From contig JAPDRO010000005.1 in the NCBI GenBank assembly GCA_030247885.1, positions 1,116,001 to 1,180,000 on the forward strand: 64,000 bases of DNA, in the 5' to 3' direction. This DNA is from Taxawa tesnikishii (nom. ined.). Lineage: Eukaryota; Ascomycota; Dothideomycetes; Dothideales. Positions 23,901-35,259 of this stretch are shown one piece after another; within the stretch, counting starts at the first letter, position 1; each line of letters starts with the position of its first letter. Under the pieces are notes generated by a model. It searched no databases, was not told the origin of the DNA, and saw only the letters and a list, made by a program, of their open reading frames with translations. The position numbers and the translations under genes are program-made.

Positions 23901-24342
23901 TCAACCGGGTGCATGGGAGCCTACCTCAGCGCACGCCGTGGTCGGTGTAAGGCGACGCGTCCCTTCATCGCCTGTTCTTCCATCGAATCCGGCGGCAGGC
24001 CAAGCCTCTCTTCGGAACCGCAAAAGCCGGAGTCCAAGCCAGGGTTTTGAAGATGAAGGAGATGAATGGGAGGCGTATGCTTTTACCTCTTCGGGCGACA
24101 TACATACAGTAGTGCCAAGCGCTGTGCAGAACCCCGATTCCAGTGCTGAGCCGCAGCTTTTCGCCACTCGTCCTGGGCCAGCATGCATGCTGGGCCCCTA
24201 TACCGCGGCATTCACAATTGGAAATGTCATCTACGTTGTCAAGGTCGGAGGTGAGCGCACTGAGAAGGATTCTGAGAGGGCCTCGGATGGTGCGACGACC
24301 GCAGCGCCCTCCAGAAGAAGGCTTACGGCGCGGAAGGCGTGA
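20992..24342 (+). CDS. SREBP cleavage-activating protein (SCAP/Scp1-like), one-base frame break
   Basis: ER membrane sterol sensor that escorts SREBP transcription factors to activation under low sterol or oxygen. Exons join(20992..21023, 21085..24342), 61-bp intron. The protein begins MLWYLLYPFRG, then HPIRRAFYRHGTITARHW and a first membrane span (LTMLVSVTIGVILTYPVVFL). After a luminal loop with N-glycosylation sites comes the sterol-sensing domain of about five spans (21850-22320), including LVIGLENIFRLINAVL and FDYFFLITFFVAVLNVDIRR. A further span (FALAVVFVVAFVTVLMNFLL) leads to the cytosolic half with degenerate WD-like repeats and a basic tail. The frame breaks at the CCC run 22600-22602 after DGTSLLP; with one C added the gene is 1,097 codons (1,096 aa). 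Confidence 0.88.
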
Positions 24343-25445
24343 TGGACATTTACGTGGATAGGCAGCCATTACCTCACGCATCGACTGGAGAGATGGTTCT
24401 TCTCCAGCTCCCAGCCCGAGGCAATAATGCTGATCGAAAGGGGTACAGGCCACAAGGCACATGAGACCCAAGGGGCCATTTCTCAACAGCCCTTCCGCAA
24501 CTTAATTTGCACCCACTGGGCAAGCTTGGAAAGCACAATCTAACAACAAAGCATCACGCATATCCCAGGTCTGAATGGCACGTTGGAAAACCGTACTGCG
24601 CAGCGCATCGCAGCAGCAGCATCGGTTGGGTCCTTGCCACACTTACAGATCAGAATCCGTCAGATTCCACTGTGGTGGAAATACCCGTCCTTGGGGAGAA
24701 ATCTCGCGAGGCCGAACTCCGTCGCCGAGACGCTGATTAGGGAAGAACGCGCAAGGGGTGGTGACACAAGGTTGCGGGCTTTCAGCCAGAGCGCTTTCGA
24801 CGACTAACCCCTGGAGGACATCACGAATTTCCTGGGTCTGTGGCTGGAGCAACCACACAAAAGTAAGTGCATAGGTCTCAGAAAGGAAGGATGAAGGCAA
24901 AAGTGATGGCAGAACAAGGCTTGGGGAAACCAAAGACCGCCACGCAAAAGGGTCTTTCTGGATCCCGGACCGTAACCGCAGTCCCAGCACTCGAGCAAAT
25001 CCCTTAAAGTTGATGTGGAAACGAAGCTTTTGACTCGAGATACACGACTATGCACACTTCCAACGATTAACAGCAGATTCCCATATCGCAGATAATTTTG
25101 TTGACACTCCGGGCTGCAATGACCTGACTCTTAGGAGCCTGCCTAAGAGAAGCAAGGGATGGCGGGGACGGATGGATTTGTGTAACATTCTCATGGCGAG
25201 CCTCTATCATACTTGAGGGCATCTGCAGGCAGCCCATCGCATCTACTGGACTCGCTGCCTCAAGTCGTCACACGAAAAGGCAGCAACGGATGTAAATCAT
25301 GTCGATGCTTTTCCCAAGACACTGTCTATGCACATATAAAGTGTTCATCAAGTTCCACTGCTCCGTCGGTGTCTTTCCACTACCACAAGCTCGTCAGAGA
25401 ACAATCTGCTGACCTCGCACAGATCATCCAAATTAATACTTGACT
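24343..25445. other. Intergenic, 1.1 kb
   Basis: 3' flank of SCAP and promoter of the oxygenase gene. A possible TATA-like CATATAAAG lies at about 25330-25341, roughly 110 bp before the next start. No gene recognised. Confidence 0.4.
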
Positions 25446-27535
25446 ATGTCAGCGGAACTGATGAACAGGGCTCTCTTGAGCAACCTCAAGGACACGCTGA
25501 AAGTTTCAGGGGAGAAAGTGGCATTCACCTGCGGCGGCACCATCCCGATTGTACTCAAACCGAACACCGGCGTCGATGGAAGCCTCGCTCCGCGCACTCA
25601 AGCAAAGCGCCACAGCCAGCAAGTCCTTCTCAAGCCCGTCACCGTTCGGTTCGGTCCACCCAACGCCGGCCAGGTCCTGCGACTGCCTACCGACGAGATT
25701 TACGACTCCGCCTTCCAGCTGCTCATCGGCGCATGCACCCCGGCGACTTTTGGACGAGGCGGTCAGGATGTGTACGATGAAGCATACCGCAAGGCTACAA
25801 AGCTCGACCCAAGCGAATTTCTAACGGATTTCTGCCCACACGAAGCCGGAATCATGGACATCGTCACGCAGATACTGCTGCCGGCATGCAAAGGGTTTGA
25901 AGACATGCGAGGTCTGAAGGCCGAGCTGTACAAGATGAACGTGTACAGCGGCCCTGGGGGAAAGTTCAAGCCTCATGTTGATACGCCGAGGGGTACACGG
26001 CACATCGGAAGTTTAGTGGTGAGTGGTCTGTATCAACATGAATTGTACATGATCGCTGAGGTTACCGCAGGTTGCTCTGCCTTCTCAGTTTCAGGGTAAG
26101 CTTTCTTTCAATGAGCTCAACAGTCAATCCAAATGACTGGCTTACTGCTATCACAATGTGACGCCGCGGTTGCGGCAGCGTTATCGGGGCTGAGTGCTAT
26201 ACCTTGCTTGCCCATATAGCTGCGGCTAGGCACTACGGTCAAGCGTGGCATAGCTTGTTGATGTATATGTGGTCTGTGTGCGCACACAGCAACGACATCG
26301 CTACCTTAAGGCAGCAACCAGTCATGCAGTTGAATTGGCTGATAAGAACCCTGCTCTTTTTCCTACCGTTGCCTCAGGCACTTACTCACGCTGCGCAGGA
26401 GGACAGCTAGCCGTTAGAAAACACGGTCATTCCACGATGTACGACTGGTCCGCCTCGGCCTTACATGCAATTCAATGGGCAGCTTTCTACAGCGATTGCG
26501 AACATGAGGTTCTACCACTCCAGTCCGGCCATCGTATTACCCTCACGTACAACCTCTACGTTGCTCGAGGAACCGGTCTTCTGACTGGAAAAGATCTCAC
26601 GCTGGACGTGACCAACACTCCTCTTTTTCAGGTCTTCTCGAACGTGTTGTCGGTTCCGGGATTCATGGGTACGGGCGGAAAACTCGGTATCTATCTGGCT
26701 CATCGCTACCCATATACGGACAAGAAACTGGGCGACGATATGCCAGCCGCACTCAAAGGCATTGACATGATGGTGTATGAGGTCGTTCGGGCGCTGGGAC
26801 TGGAGTTCAAACTCGATGCTGTTGTCGAGGACAACACGAGCGATCTGAAGGATTATGAGGAGTACCATTGTCCTGATTGCTACAGGCTTGAAGCGCGCCA
26901 GGTCATAGAAGGAATCTACACTGGAATGAGCAATTTGGCTATCTTGGACAACGGACATGAATACAGCCGCGCTGAGACGCTGCGTGAGGCCTACAACTCC
27001 GACTTCCTCAGAGCTGGAGACGTGACCTGGATATCACCCTGGCTGGGGAAGAAGGAGCTTCAAATGGTGCATTTAGCTGTGAGTCATCCCCTGTCCACCT
27101 GCTGGCTTTCCGTTCCGCGGGCCGCTATGTGGGAGGTCCCTGCCGCTCTCTCGACGCCATTCCTCAACATCCGGAAACACATCCATCATAACGCAAGACG
27201 TTTACGACCGACTCTCTCACTCCGCAGCACGAAAGAACGTAAAGAGTTGAACACTTGACCGCTTTCGTTGCGTTCCAACCAGGCGCTCCAAGATGCCAAC
27301 CAGAAAACTAAACGCCCAACCGCCAACACCTCCTCATGCCCCATGGCAGTAGCTTACGGCACCAGCGCCCTCTATAACATGAAATCGTCTGAATCTAGCT
27401 AACCGCTTTTGGCAGTACGGGAACCAGGCCAGCCTTGGCACGGAGTACAGCAGGGCCGCGTTCTTCATCACGATCCCGCCATATGCTCAACGCGGTGGCA
27501 GCCGCGCGGCTCCTGTCGACTTGACCATGGAATGA
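25446..27535 (+). CDS. 2-oxoglutarate/Fe(II)-dependent oxygenase-type protein
   Basis: Exons join(25446..26018, 26071..26095, 26399..27078, 27416..27535) give 465 aa; phases agree at every junction. The iron site is seen as HVDTPRG (His-x-Asp) inside KMNVYSGPGGKFKPHVDTP, with the distal His likely in CEHEVLPLQSGHRITLTYNLY, where the Arg after GH would bind 2-oxoglutarate. This arrangement is common in fungal proteins of the prolyl-4-hydroxylase-like oxygenase superfamily whose substrate is unknown. Exon 2 is only 25 nt (VALPSQFQ plus one base) and the flanking intron 2 is 303 bp; the last intron is 337 bp, both long for this window. Those long introns could hide another small exon. C-terminus is TEYSRAAFFITIPPY. 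Confidence 0.75.
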
Positions 27536-28375
27536 GCAGTAAGGCGCCGATATCGGGGATTGCTTCGTCGATATACTGCAGGATTGGAGCTAAGCCGGAA
27601 TGTTGGGAGGCTTCCTTGTTCAACACATAGGATGCCACGGGACGTAGTTGTTTGTTTCCTGCCGAAAGTTGCCTGAACGTAACTGCTTGGTGGGGTAAAG
27701 CATTCCATCGTGTTTGAATCTGGTTCAATGGATTGTTATGCAGTCCATCCGAGCCTTTTTTTGGCTTACAGCACTGCTTTCACTGCTCGCTCGCGAGCAA
27801 TATGATAGTTCCACACATTCCCGGGTCATGAAGCACTAGGAAACATACTCCTGCAGCCGGTTCGTGTCATGCGATATTCTTCAAGATAACGCACTCCACT
27901 CGAATCATCTCACAACTCCAGACAAAGCCCCGTCGAGGCAATTTAGGATACTGTACATGAGTAGAGAGAAGAAGAAAAAAAACTCAACACCAGCCACCAA
28001 TCGCAAGCAGGATATCCGCCTGTCCGCCTTCCGTCTTGTTATACACACGGCCTCGTTTCCGTCCAGCGCAAGATCCATTACTGTACAATTGGGAAAGATG
28101 ACCACTCAACCCCGTCAATAGTAAGAACAGTAGAACGTTACAAGAACCGGGAAGATTTTTGCCAAAGAAGCGCTTTTTTCCATCCCCCACCAGACGCCGA
28201 AGATGCCGTAGAATGGAATGGTGCAGAAGTGTTGGAAATGGATGGAATTGGGTGCCATGCCGCATTGGGGGAAAGACGGGTCTTTTCGCATGGCACACGC
28301 TGCGGCGGGCGAGACACTCGAGGTGCGAAAGTGGAAGAGGAGAATTGAGGCTCGCCAAGGAAAAACGTCAGCTGC
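27536..28375. other. Intergenic, convergent 3' ends
   Basis: The oxygenase and TIM44 genes converge here. An A-rich run at 27967-27980 and a T-rich patch are the only features noted. Confidence 0.4.
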
Positions 28376-30169
28376 TCATATGTAATCCCTTCCACTCTTC
28401 TGCATCTCGATCAATCTCCAGCCCCTCGTCTCGGGGTTGTTGACGTCCTCCGGTATCCTCGTGATACCGATCACATACGTGACCTGCTGGACCTTGTCCT
28501 CCATTCCGCTCGCCAGCTGGCCCGTCTTCGCGTTGCGGTACACATGGACCTCTTGGGTTCTGCACATGAGCACGAACACGGGGATGTCTCCGGGCTCAAG
28601 CATCCTCGCGTTGAGGATCTCGACGTTCCGGATGTCAAGGATGCGCCCATCGGACTTGAGGCCGTGTTGCGTGTATTGCTGCATCAGCGCGGCGTAGACC
28701 TGGTATTGTGCCGCGCTGAGCCAGAGCTTGAGCGTCTCGACGTCGCCTTTGACGTATGCGTCCAGCACTTCGGGGAGCATGTACTCGCGCATCTCTTGCA
28801 GGAAGGGCTCGAGCTGGAATGTGGGGTCCATTTCGCGGAACTTTTTGATCACCATGGCCGTCTCGTTCTCGGCAAAGAAACCGGCGACGCGGTCGGAAAT
28901 GGAACGTGCGGTCGAGATTAGCGGGTTTTCGGACTCGTTATAGGTTGACTTGAGGGAAAAGAGGCGTTGCATCAACTTCGAGGAGTCGCGGAAGTCGCGC
29001 CAGGATTCCTTCCATGCGGCGTCTTTGTGTAGAGTGATGTTTGTACCGGCGCTGGCGTTCTGTTAGCACGTCCTTCGCTTGACTGGTTCAAGCGCCACTT
29101 GGATACTGACTTTGGATCCTCCTCCATCGGTTCTGACCTCCGTGGCCGCTTTCCTTCTGCGATTTCCCGGGCCTCTTGCTCCGCCCTTCTTCTCCGACGC
29201 TCTTCCTTTTCCGTCCAGCCACCATATCTGCTGGAGCTGCCGTCATCGATAACGTTCTTCACATCTTTGTATGCCTCAGTCTCCCGCAGAGGTCTGGTCA
29301 CCTTCTCTACACCCGAGCCCACGGCGCCAGCGCCCTTCCTCAAGCCTTTAACCACGCTCGTGTCCCACGTCCAGGCTGCTCCAGATCCGATCGCGCCTGC
29401 TGTAGACTTGAGGGCAGCAGAAGTGGTAGAGCCAGCGGCTTCGGTGGCCTTGTTGTATGCGGACCTCGCCCTCTGCACGTTCGGGTTCTGGGTGAAATCG
29501 TGGACGCTACCCTGCAGCTGCTTGGTACCCTCGTTCCACTCCTTCGAGGCCTTGAACTCTTGCTGGAGGGTCTCAGTGAAGACCTGCCATGGCGTCTTGT
29601 CGCCGTGCTTAGGAGGTGGTGGAGGAGGGGTCTTCTTCTTCTCCCCTCCTCCTCCTTGGGACCTTCCTCTCCTTGGGTGCTCTCTTGCGATTCTCCCTGC
29701 GCCTTCTGGTATGCTTCCTCGGCCTTTGAGCTCTCCTCAGGAGAGGCCTTCGCCGACTCAGTTGCTTCAGGCTCGGGTCGTGGCGGGTCGTTGATATCCT
29801 CTGGCTTCTGCTCCTGTGCTCGCGATGCCTTTCCTACATCGCGAAATGATATACCCCCGACTTCTTCTGTTGTGCCTGTGAAATGAAGTCGTTCTGCTTG
29901 GGCCTCCCTACTTTGGCATATGATATCGGGGCGGAAGAAAAGTCGCGAGAGATGGTATGCGGGAGGAACTGGGATCGTAGGACTGTTACGGCCGCGGATG
30001 AAGGGGCAAGACTGCTTTGTGAGTACAAAGAGGAAGTTCTGCCGTCTGCGAGTTGCGACGCTAACCGGCGGTAGGCTGCAGTCCTGCCGTAGGTGGAAGC
30101 TGGGGAGACGATAGGAGTGCTGCGAACGGTGGCTCGCGAAGAGGCCACTCTCCGGCTGAGGGCGCTCAT
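28376..30169 (-). CDS. TIM44: TIM44, mitochondrial import motor subunit, two one-base frame breaks
   Basis: Peripheral inner-membrane protein that docks mtHsp70 at the TIM23 channel. Exons complement(28376..29051, 29111..30169) with a 59-bp intron (donor GTCAGT, branch CTAAC). The first 100 residues are Arg/Ser-rich and basic, a long presequence. The middle has TPWQVFTETLQQEFKAS and a charged helical part with KEERRRRRAEQEAREIAEGK. The C-terminal Tim44 domain starts AGTNITLHKDAAWKESW and includes NPLISTARSISDRVAGFFAE, MDPTFQLEPFL and the lipid-contacting fold to the end. Two one-base losses are inferred, in the CCCCC run at 29854-29858 and the CCCC run at 29643-29646. With both the gene is 579 codons (578 aa). 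A 26-nt apparent intron at the first break is too short to be real. Confidence 0.87.
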
Positions 30170-30525
30170 TCTACTAGAAGGTGTATCGAGTGCGACAGAA
30201 GTCGACAAGGTGTTCGAAGGTGAAGCACAAATGTATAGAGGGACGAGAGAGTCGCAAGCGGCGAAAGGGTATTAAGCTACAGATGGATCAAGCTTCCTCC
30301 GTTTCGTGTCACTCTCACAGAAACATCTCGATTGATTTCACGCGCTCCGACCTCCGACTCCGACCCGATCTCGCTTCTAGCCGATATGCAGCTCGGCTAC
30401 ACGCTCGCCTATCATAACTCTATTCCTATTCCCATTCCCCGTAAGTCCAGTCATTTACTTGCGTCGGAGGATTATCGCTTCTCGAGGCCCTATACCGAGT
30501 CCTTCGCACCACCACCACCGCCGCA
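30170..30525. promoter_or_regulatory. Divergent promoter region of TIM44 and uS11m
   Basis: About 356 bp between the starts of two mitochondrial genes pointing away from each other. The half near uS11m is C/T-rich with CCGACCTCCGACTCCGACCC. An upstream ATG at 30386 opens a 47-codon frame whose TGA (30527-30529) overlaps the uS11m ATG, and a GTAAGT at 30440 could be a 5' UTR donor. Confidence 0.5.
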
Positions 30526-31229
30526 ATGAACGCCTCGAAACGTCTCACCTCCGTCGTGTGCGCGTCCTGCCGGCGGGCGCGCACCGCCCAACCCTCAGCC
30601 TCCCTCCTCCAAACCCGCGCCTTCAGCGCAAATCCCCCAAGTCCGCCGAACAGCGTTCCTCCAGTTCAGACGACGCCATCTACAAGGCAATGGAGGGTCT
30701 CACACGCCCAAACAACAACCAGACCAAAGGCTTCAACTCCGGCAACGCACCGAGCTACAGCGCCATGCTCGACAGCAACGCCGCCTACGAATCCGACAGC
30801 AACCTCAGCTCCATCTTCGAGCCAGAACAGGTGCACCGCCTGCACGTCTACTCGACAAAACACAACACGCACATCACATTCACCCAGCCGCCGCGCAAAG
30901 ACCGCAACGACCCGTCCAAGAGCGTGGACGTGCTGATGAGCATGTCGGCGGGCAACATCGGCTTCAGGAAGGCCGGACGGGGAAGCTACGACGCCGGATA
31001 CCAGCTGGCCGCGTTCGTGCTCAAGCAGATTCAGGAGAGGGGCCTGATGAGGGACATCAAGGGCCTGGAGGTCGTGATGAGGGGATTTGGTGCTGGGAGA
31101 GAGGCTGTCACGAAAGCATTGTTGGGCCAGGAGGGGAGGAATATCAGGAATAGGATCAAGTCGGTTGTCGATGCCACGAGGTTGAAGTTTGGTGGTCCCA
31201 GGAGTCCCAAGCCGAGGAGGTTGGGTTGA
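30526..31229 (+). CDS. Mitochondrial ribosomal protein uS11m, one-base frame break
   Basis: Small-subunit protein of the mitochondrial ribosome, homologue of bacterial S11 (yeast Mrps18). ATG at 30526 gives a presequence MNASKRLTSVVCASCRRART ending near TRAFSA. The S11 domain follows: HRLHVYSTKHNTHITFTQP, SAGNIGFRKAGRGSYDAGYQ, then VVMRGFGAGREAVTKALLG and a basic tail GGPRSPKPRRLG. Presequence and domain lie in different frames, separated by the CCCCC run at 30634-30638, where one C is missing. With it the gene is 235 codons (234 aa) and has no coding intron. It sits head to head with TIM44. Confidence 0.9.
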
Positions 31230-32287
31230 GCGGGTTGGAGAAGATGCTATCGCATTATTCGAAAGGATGCGGATTTTGTGGCAGGGCAGGCGATGGTTAG
31301 CTATCGAGCAGAGACTCTTCTACTGCCCTGACACCTTGAAGGAAGCTTGATCCTGCTGCTGGACCTGGCTGAATCGAAGCAAGCTGCGTCGATGCATTGC
31401 AAAGCACTTGCTGATGCAACCGTCCATGCCTGCGGTGTAGTATAGGATACTCGTGTAACATACTGTAGGAAAATAGGAGCTTGGGAGGCCCTCTGCGATG
31501 GTTGGCCCATCCAGCCAGTCTTTATCAGGGAACAGCAGCACACGTATGGAAGGAGAATGGTCCGCCTTTGTCTGATCTCTGACAGACTCTTTGTTGTAGA
31601 CGGTGAGAGCGATGAGTTGCCCAGATTATCAACGGCCCGTAAGTATGCCAGCCTTTGTGCATAGATACTAGAGTAGGCGGAAGGTCTACCTAATAGTAGC
31701 ATTCCTATATACTTGGATAAGGTCCTTGGTGTAATTGGTGAGAACAGTAGGTTGTTAGTGTTATTGGCCTTCTCTGAGAGTGGAAGCGTAATGCACAGCC
31801 AACTTGTCAAAAGATTCCATTCGCAGAAAGACTGTTATGGTCGGAGTGTGTAGGAGTGGGCATACCACCACTCTGTTTTGTGACGGTTCCGCTCCATAGA
31901 TCAGCTGGAACTGATGCAGATGATGCAATACATTGCCGATGTTGAAGACGTCGAAAAGAGGCGGATTGGAAGAATTAGAATTGTGAAAATAAGGGCGAGG
32001 GAAGGGGACCTCGAATATAGCCTCACCCGACCCATGCTAGCAGAGGCGGTAAGGATTAGAGTGACGAGAGATTCCATATGAGCAGCTAGAGTCCACCCAG
32101 GAAAACTACTATAAGAAGATACTAGAGGAACAACAGCCTTTAAGGCTCAATGGAGCAGCACATCAGCAAAATCAGCAGGCGGCAAACGGAACGAAAGAGG
32201 AGCTGCATTCGCATAAGTACTCATGCCACAGTCAAGTTGCGTTCATTACTGGTATCATAGCGTCTCTATGTCGTGCAATTCCAACAG
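31230..32287. other. Intergenic, 1 kb, convergent 3' ends
   Basis: A 169-codon antisense frame (31301-31810) has no start context, domain or conserved-looking composition and is not called. Otherwise nothing recognised. Confidence 0.4.
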
Positions 32288-33734
32288 TTATCTACTGCCC
32301 GGCACCGCGGCCTGCACCCCCATGCCACCCATGAAATTCCTGGCCCTGACAGCGTGTTAGTGATGGTCATCTTCGACTTGTTCTGCGATACTTTACTTAC
32401 ATCTCAGCGATGTTGGGATCGTTCATAAGGCTGCTGAGGTCTGGCATTCCACCGCCAGCACCTCCAGCATCACCGCCTCCGCCTCCACCAAATCGACCGG
32501 CCATCTCTCTGAGACGAGGGTTGTTCATGATATTGTTCATCATCTCTGGGTTACTCATGAGGTTCTGCGCCATCTGTCTCATCATTGGGTTCTGCATGAG
32601 GCCTGCAAGGTCAGGCATGCCACCACCGCCGCCTCCGCCGCCTCCGAGCATACCCGCAAGCGACGAAAGGTCAGGCATGCCTCCTGCACCACCTGCTGGC
32701 GAAGTCGAGCGGGCAGTAGGCTCATCCTCAGCCTCAGGGCCGCTCTCTTCCTCGTACCGCTTCTTGGCCGTCTCGTAGCCCCTCTTCATCGCATCGCTGC
32801 CGCCGTTGCCTTCAGCTTCGATGCCCTTTGATACGCCTCCATACTGCCCTTCGCGTCGCCCAACGCGAACTTGGCAAGTCCCAATCTGCTCCAGGCCTTG
32901 GTGTACTTCGAATCCTGAATCACGGCGAGCTCAGCGTCGTTCTTGGCGAATTCGTGCTGATTGGTTGCGGAATACGCGGCCGCACGGTTGGACAGGTAGA
33001 TTGGGTTCAGTGGCGCGATCTCCAGGGCCTTTGTGTAGAAGTCGATGGCACCTTGGTAGTCCTTACGCTGCATAGCAGCATTGCCATGACCCTTCAATCT
33101 CTCCGATTCAGCGTTTGAAGCTCCCTTCTGTTCCATTGGCTTGGTCGGGGTACTTGGGCGCCCTTCGCTCGCGCTGTTGTTACCCAATGTGCTGGCGGTG
33201 CTCTTGCCCTTCAGCTTCTCGTATACGCCGTAGATGCTCAGGAGGTTTTGCCCACCGAGAGCATCGGACATGGCGGCTTTGTCGCTGGCGTCGACCTTGA
33301 AGGCATCGCCAATGATGGACGTAGCGACCTCGATTGATTCTGCCTCGTCGGCCTGCAGTGTGCCATCCTTAAGCGAACTGTTCAGGAAATCAATGATAGC
33401 GAGCGCCAGGCGCTTCTTCGAGGAGTCGGTGGACTGTGCGCGGTGTTAGCGGGCCGGTCAAGAGATCAGCGTCACAATGCTTTCAAACGCAATTCACCGC
33501 CCGACTGACTACTATCGCAAGGCAGCAGTATCACTGCCATGTCCGCATGCGGTCAGTGCAAGCGCACAGAGACCATGCCATGCTTGACCAAACTGCTTGG
33601 CGGCAGCTATAGAGGAGACAAAGCCTAGAAATCAGGTCTCCATGACGCCTTCGCAATCATGTACAACAGCAATAGAAGTCCGTCAGGCAGTCGTTGAGAA
33701 CACTGTCACTCTCGTTCATGTTTCGGCTTACCAT
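32288..33734 (-). CDS. SGT2: SGT2, TPR co-chaperone for tail-anchored proteins, one-base frame break
   Basis: Captures tail-anchored proteins for the GET pathway and links Hsp70/Hsp90. Exons complement(32288..32345, 32401..33433, 33732..33734). Exon 1 encodes only the initiator Met; a 298-bp intron (GTAAGC, branch GCTAAC) follows, then STDSSKKRLALAIIDFLNSS. The N-terminal dimerisation domain is followed by three TPR motifs (GNAAMQRKDYQGAIDFYTKA, NPIYLSNRAAAYSATNQHEF, KAWSRLGLAKFALGDAKGSM). The C-terminus is Gly/Met-rich with NPMMRQMAQNLMSNPEMM, the substrate-binding region; glutamines are replaced by Gly runs compared with mammalian SGTA. One G is missing (CCC on the plus strand, 32824-32826) inside AYQR-GIEAEG. 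With it: 365 codons, 364 aa. Confidence 0.92.
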
Positions 33735-34013
33735 GGTGACGTCCGTTCTGTGGTTGATGTTCTGCGGATTGACGAATTGATTGAGGAGTGAGACGTGAAC
33801 GAATATGCAAACACTTTGGAATAGATGCGAGATGTAGAAAGTTCGAGACCTTGGGAAAGGCCAAAGGGCAGGACACGCGCGCCAAGCCTTCGTCACCGAC
33901 ACGCGAAACTTGGTGGGGCATGGAGGGGCAGGCATTGTACAGTATGCGAACTCAGTAGGCTTTTGGCTCTGCTTTCACCAACACAACACATTTGAGCGTG
34001 TACCGGTAGCAGC

Positions 34014-34783
34014 ATGTTTAAGAAAGAGTCAGTGAGTCTCCCGGAAGCAGCATCTCCAACCAAAGCTAACACGCAGCAACAGCATAACTCCTGGCGCCAA
34101 ATCGAAGGTCAAGTCTTCGGCTCAGCGCGCCATTCGCGCGAAGGTCGTTGAGACATACCCCAAGCTAGAGCCGTACATGGATGATATTATGCCAAAGAAA
34201 GAGCAGTTGGATCTTGTCAAAGTGTATGACACCCACAAGTCAAGCAGTTCACTCGGGCCTGTTGTTAGCATAGCCGGCAACGTTTCTTGCTGCAAAAAGA
34301 TGGATCATAGCCTCCATGGACACCCATGCTAACAACTTATCGAAACACAGACCAGACAGAGTTTCGCTTTACGTCCTCGGATCTAGTCCCCTCTTCTGGC
34401 AGCACATGGACGACCCTCTGATACCGCATCTGTCTCTCGTCCACAAATACCCGCAGTGCTTCAACCGGATACGAATCGACCGGGGAGCCATACGTTTCGT
34501 GTTATCCGGAGCCACGCTCATGGTACCCGGACTCACATCTCCTGGCGGGAGGTTACCGGATCCGTCGGCCAAAGCGGGTGACAGTCAAGCCAACGACGGC
34601 TACGGAGGACCAGAATTGGATGCTGGGGAGATTGTCGTCGTTGATGCAGAAGGAAAGGAGAACGCATGTCTGGTAGGCGTCCTGAAGATGGGGACCAAAG
34701 AGATGAAAGAGAAGAAGAAAGGCGTGGGGATCGAGGGAGGACATTATCTTGGTGACGGTCTCTGGAAGCTTCATCTGGACTGA
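34014..34783 (+). CDS. TMA20: TMA20/MCTS1 translation machinery protein (PUA domain)
   Basis: Ribosome-associated factor that, with Tma22, recycles 40S subunits and acts in re-initiation. Exons join(34014..34027, 34077..34223, 34351..34783), 197 aa. It begins MFKKD and continues GAKSKVKSSAQRAIRAKVVE, PKLEPYMDDIMPKKEQLDLVK, then PLFWQHMDDPLIPHLSLVHK and the PUA domain RIDRGAIRFVLSGATLMVPG, GEIVVVDAEGKENACLVGVL, ending GHYLGDGLWKLHLD. The first donor is GTCAGT. Two acceptors six bases apart (ending 34076 and 34082) are both in frame, giving MFKKDNSITPG or MFKKDITPG. It starts 279 bp from SGT2 in the opposite direction, so the two likely share a promoter region. Confidence 0.93.
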
Positions 34784-35259
34784 ACGCCTTACGAAAGTTG
34801 CATGCATAGCGTAGATTGAGGGGTTTAGATGGTATCGAATGGAACGATTGAATGAACATCACGCCTTTCGTATGGCTGCCTGAGCTGACGCACCATGCTG
34901 CGCTGTCAATGCTTACAAACCCGTGAACACATATCTTTTTCAGACGGGAATTGTGCCCTTCCTATAGTGTGACTGTAAGCATGCTCAGAGAATGCGTGAA
35001 GGTCACGCGTAACCGTCCTGATCGCCTTGGGTCCTATCATGACCAAATTCGGTTTAGCGTCAATCTTAGCGTGTCGTTTCCAAGGCCATACCGACGATAG
35101 GAGGAAATTGGTATACCGACCTCACTTCACATTTGCATACGATACCCGCTCTTTCCTGGTTCGCCTGTCATATAGAAACCATCTCCGCTAGCTACGATCT
35201 GCTTTCCTACTTCGATAATTTAGAGACGCGTCTTGCCCGGAACGGGATCTTACGCGGCA
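34784..35259. other. Spacer upstream of casein kinase 2 beta
   Basis: 3' flank of TMA20 and promoter of the next gene. Nothing specific seen. Confidence 0.4.

Noticed and set aside
29837-29862. A 26-nt intron in TIM44 between KKSG and ASRAQE
   Set aside because: Too short to splice; a missing base in the CCCCC run gives a continuous frame instead.
31301-31810. 169-codon minus-strand frame
   Set aside because: No ATG context, no domain, low-information composition and no intron signals; likely chance.
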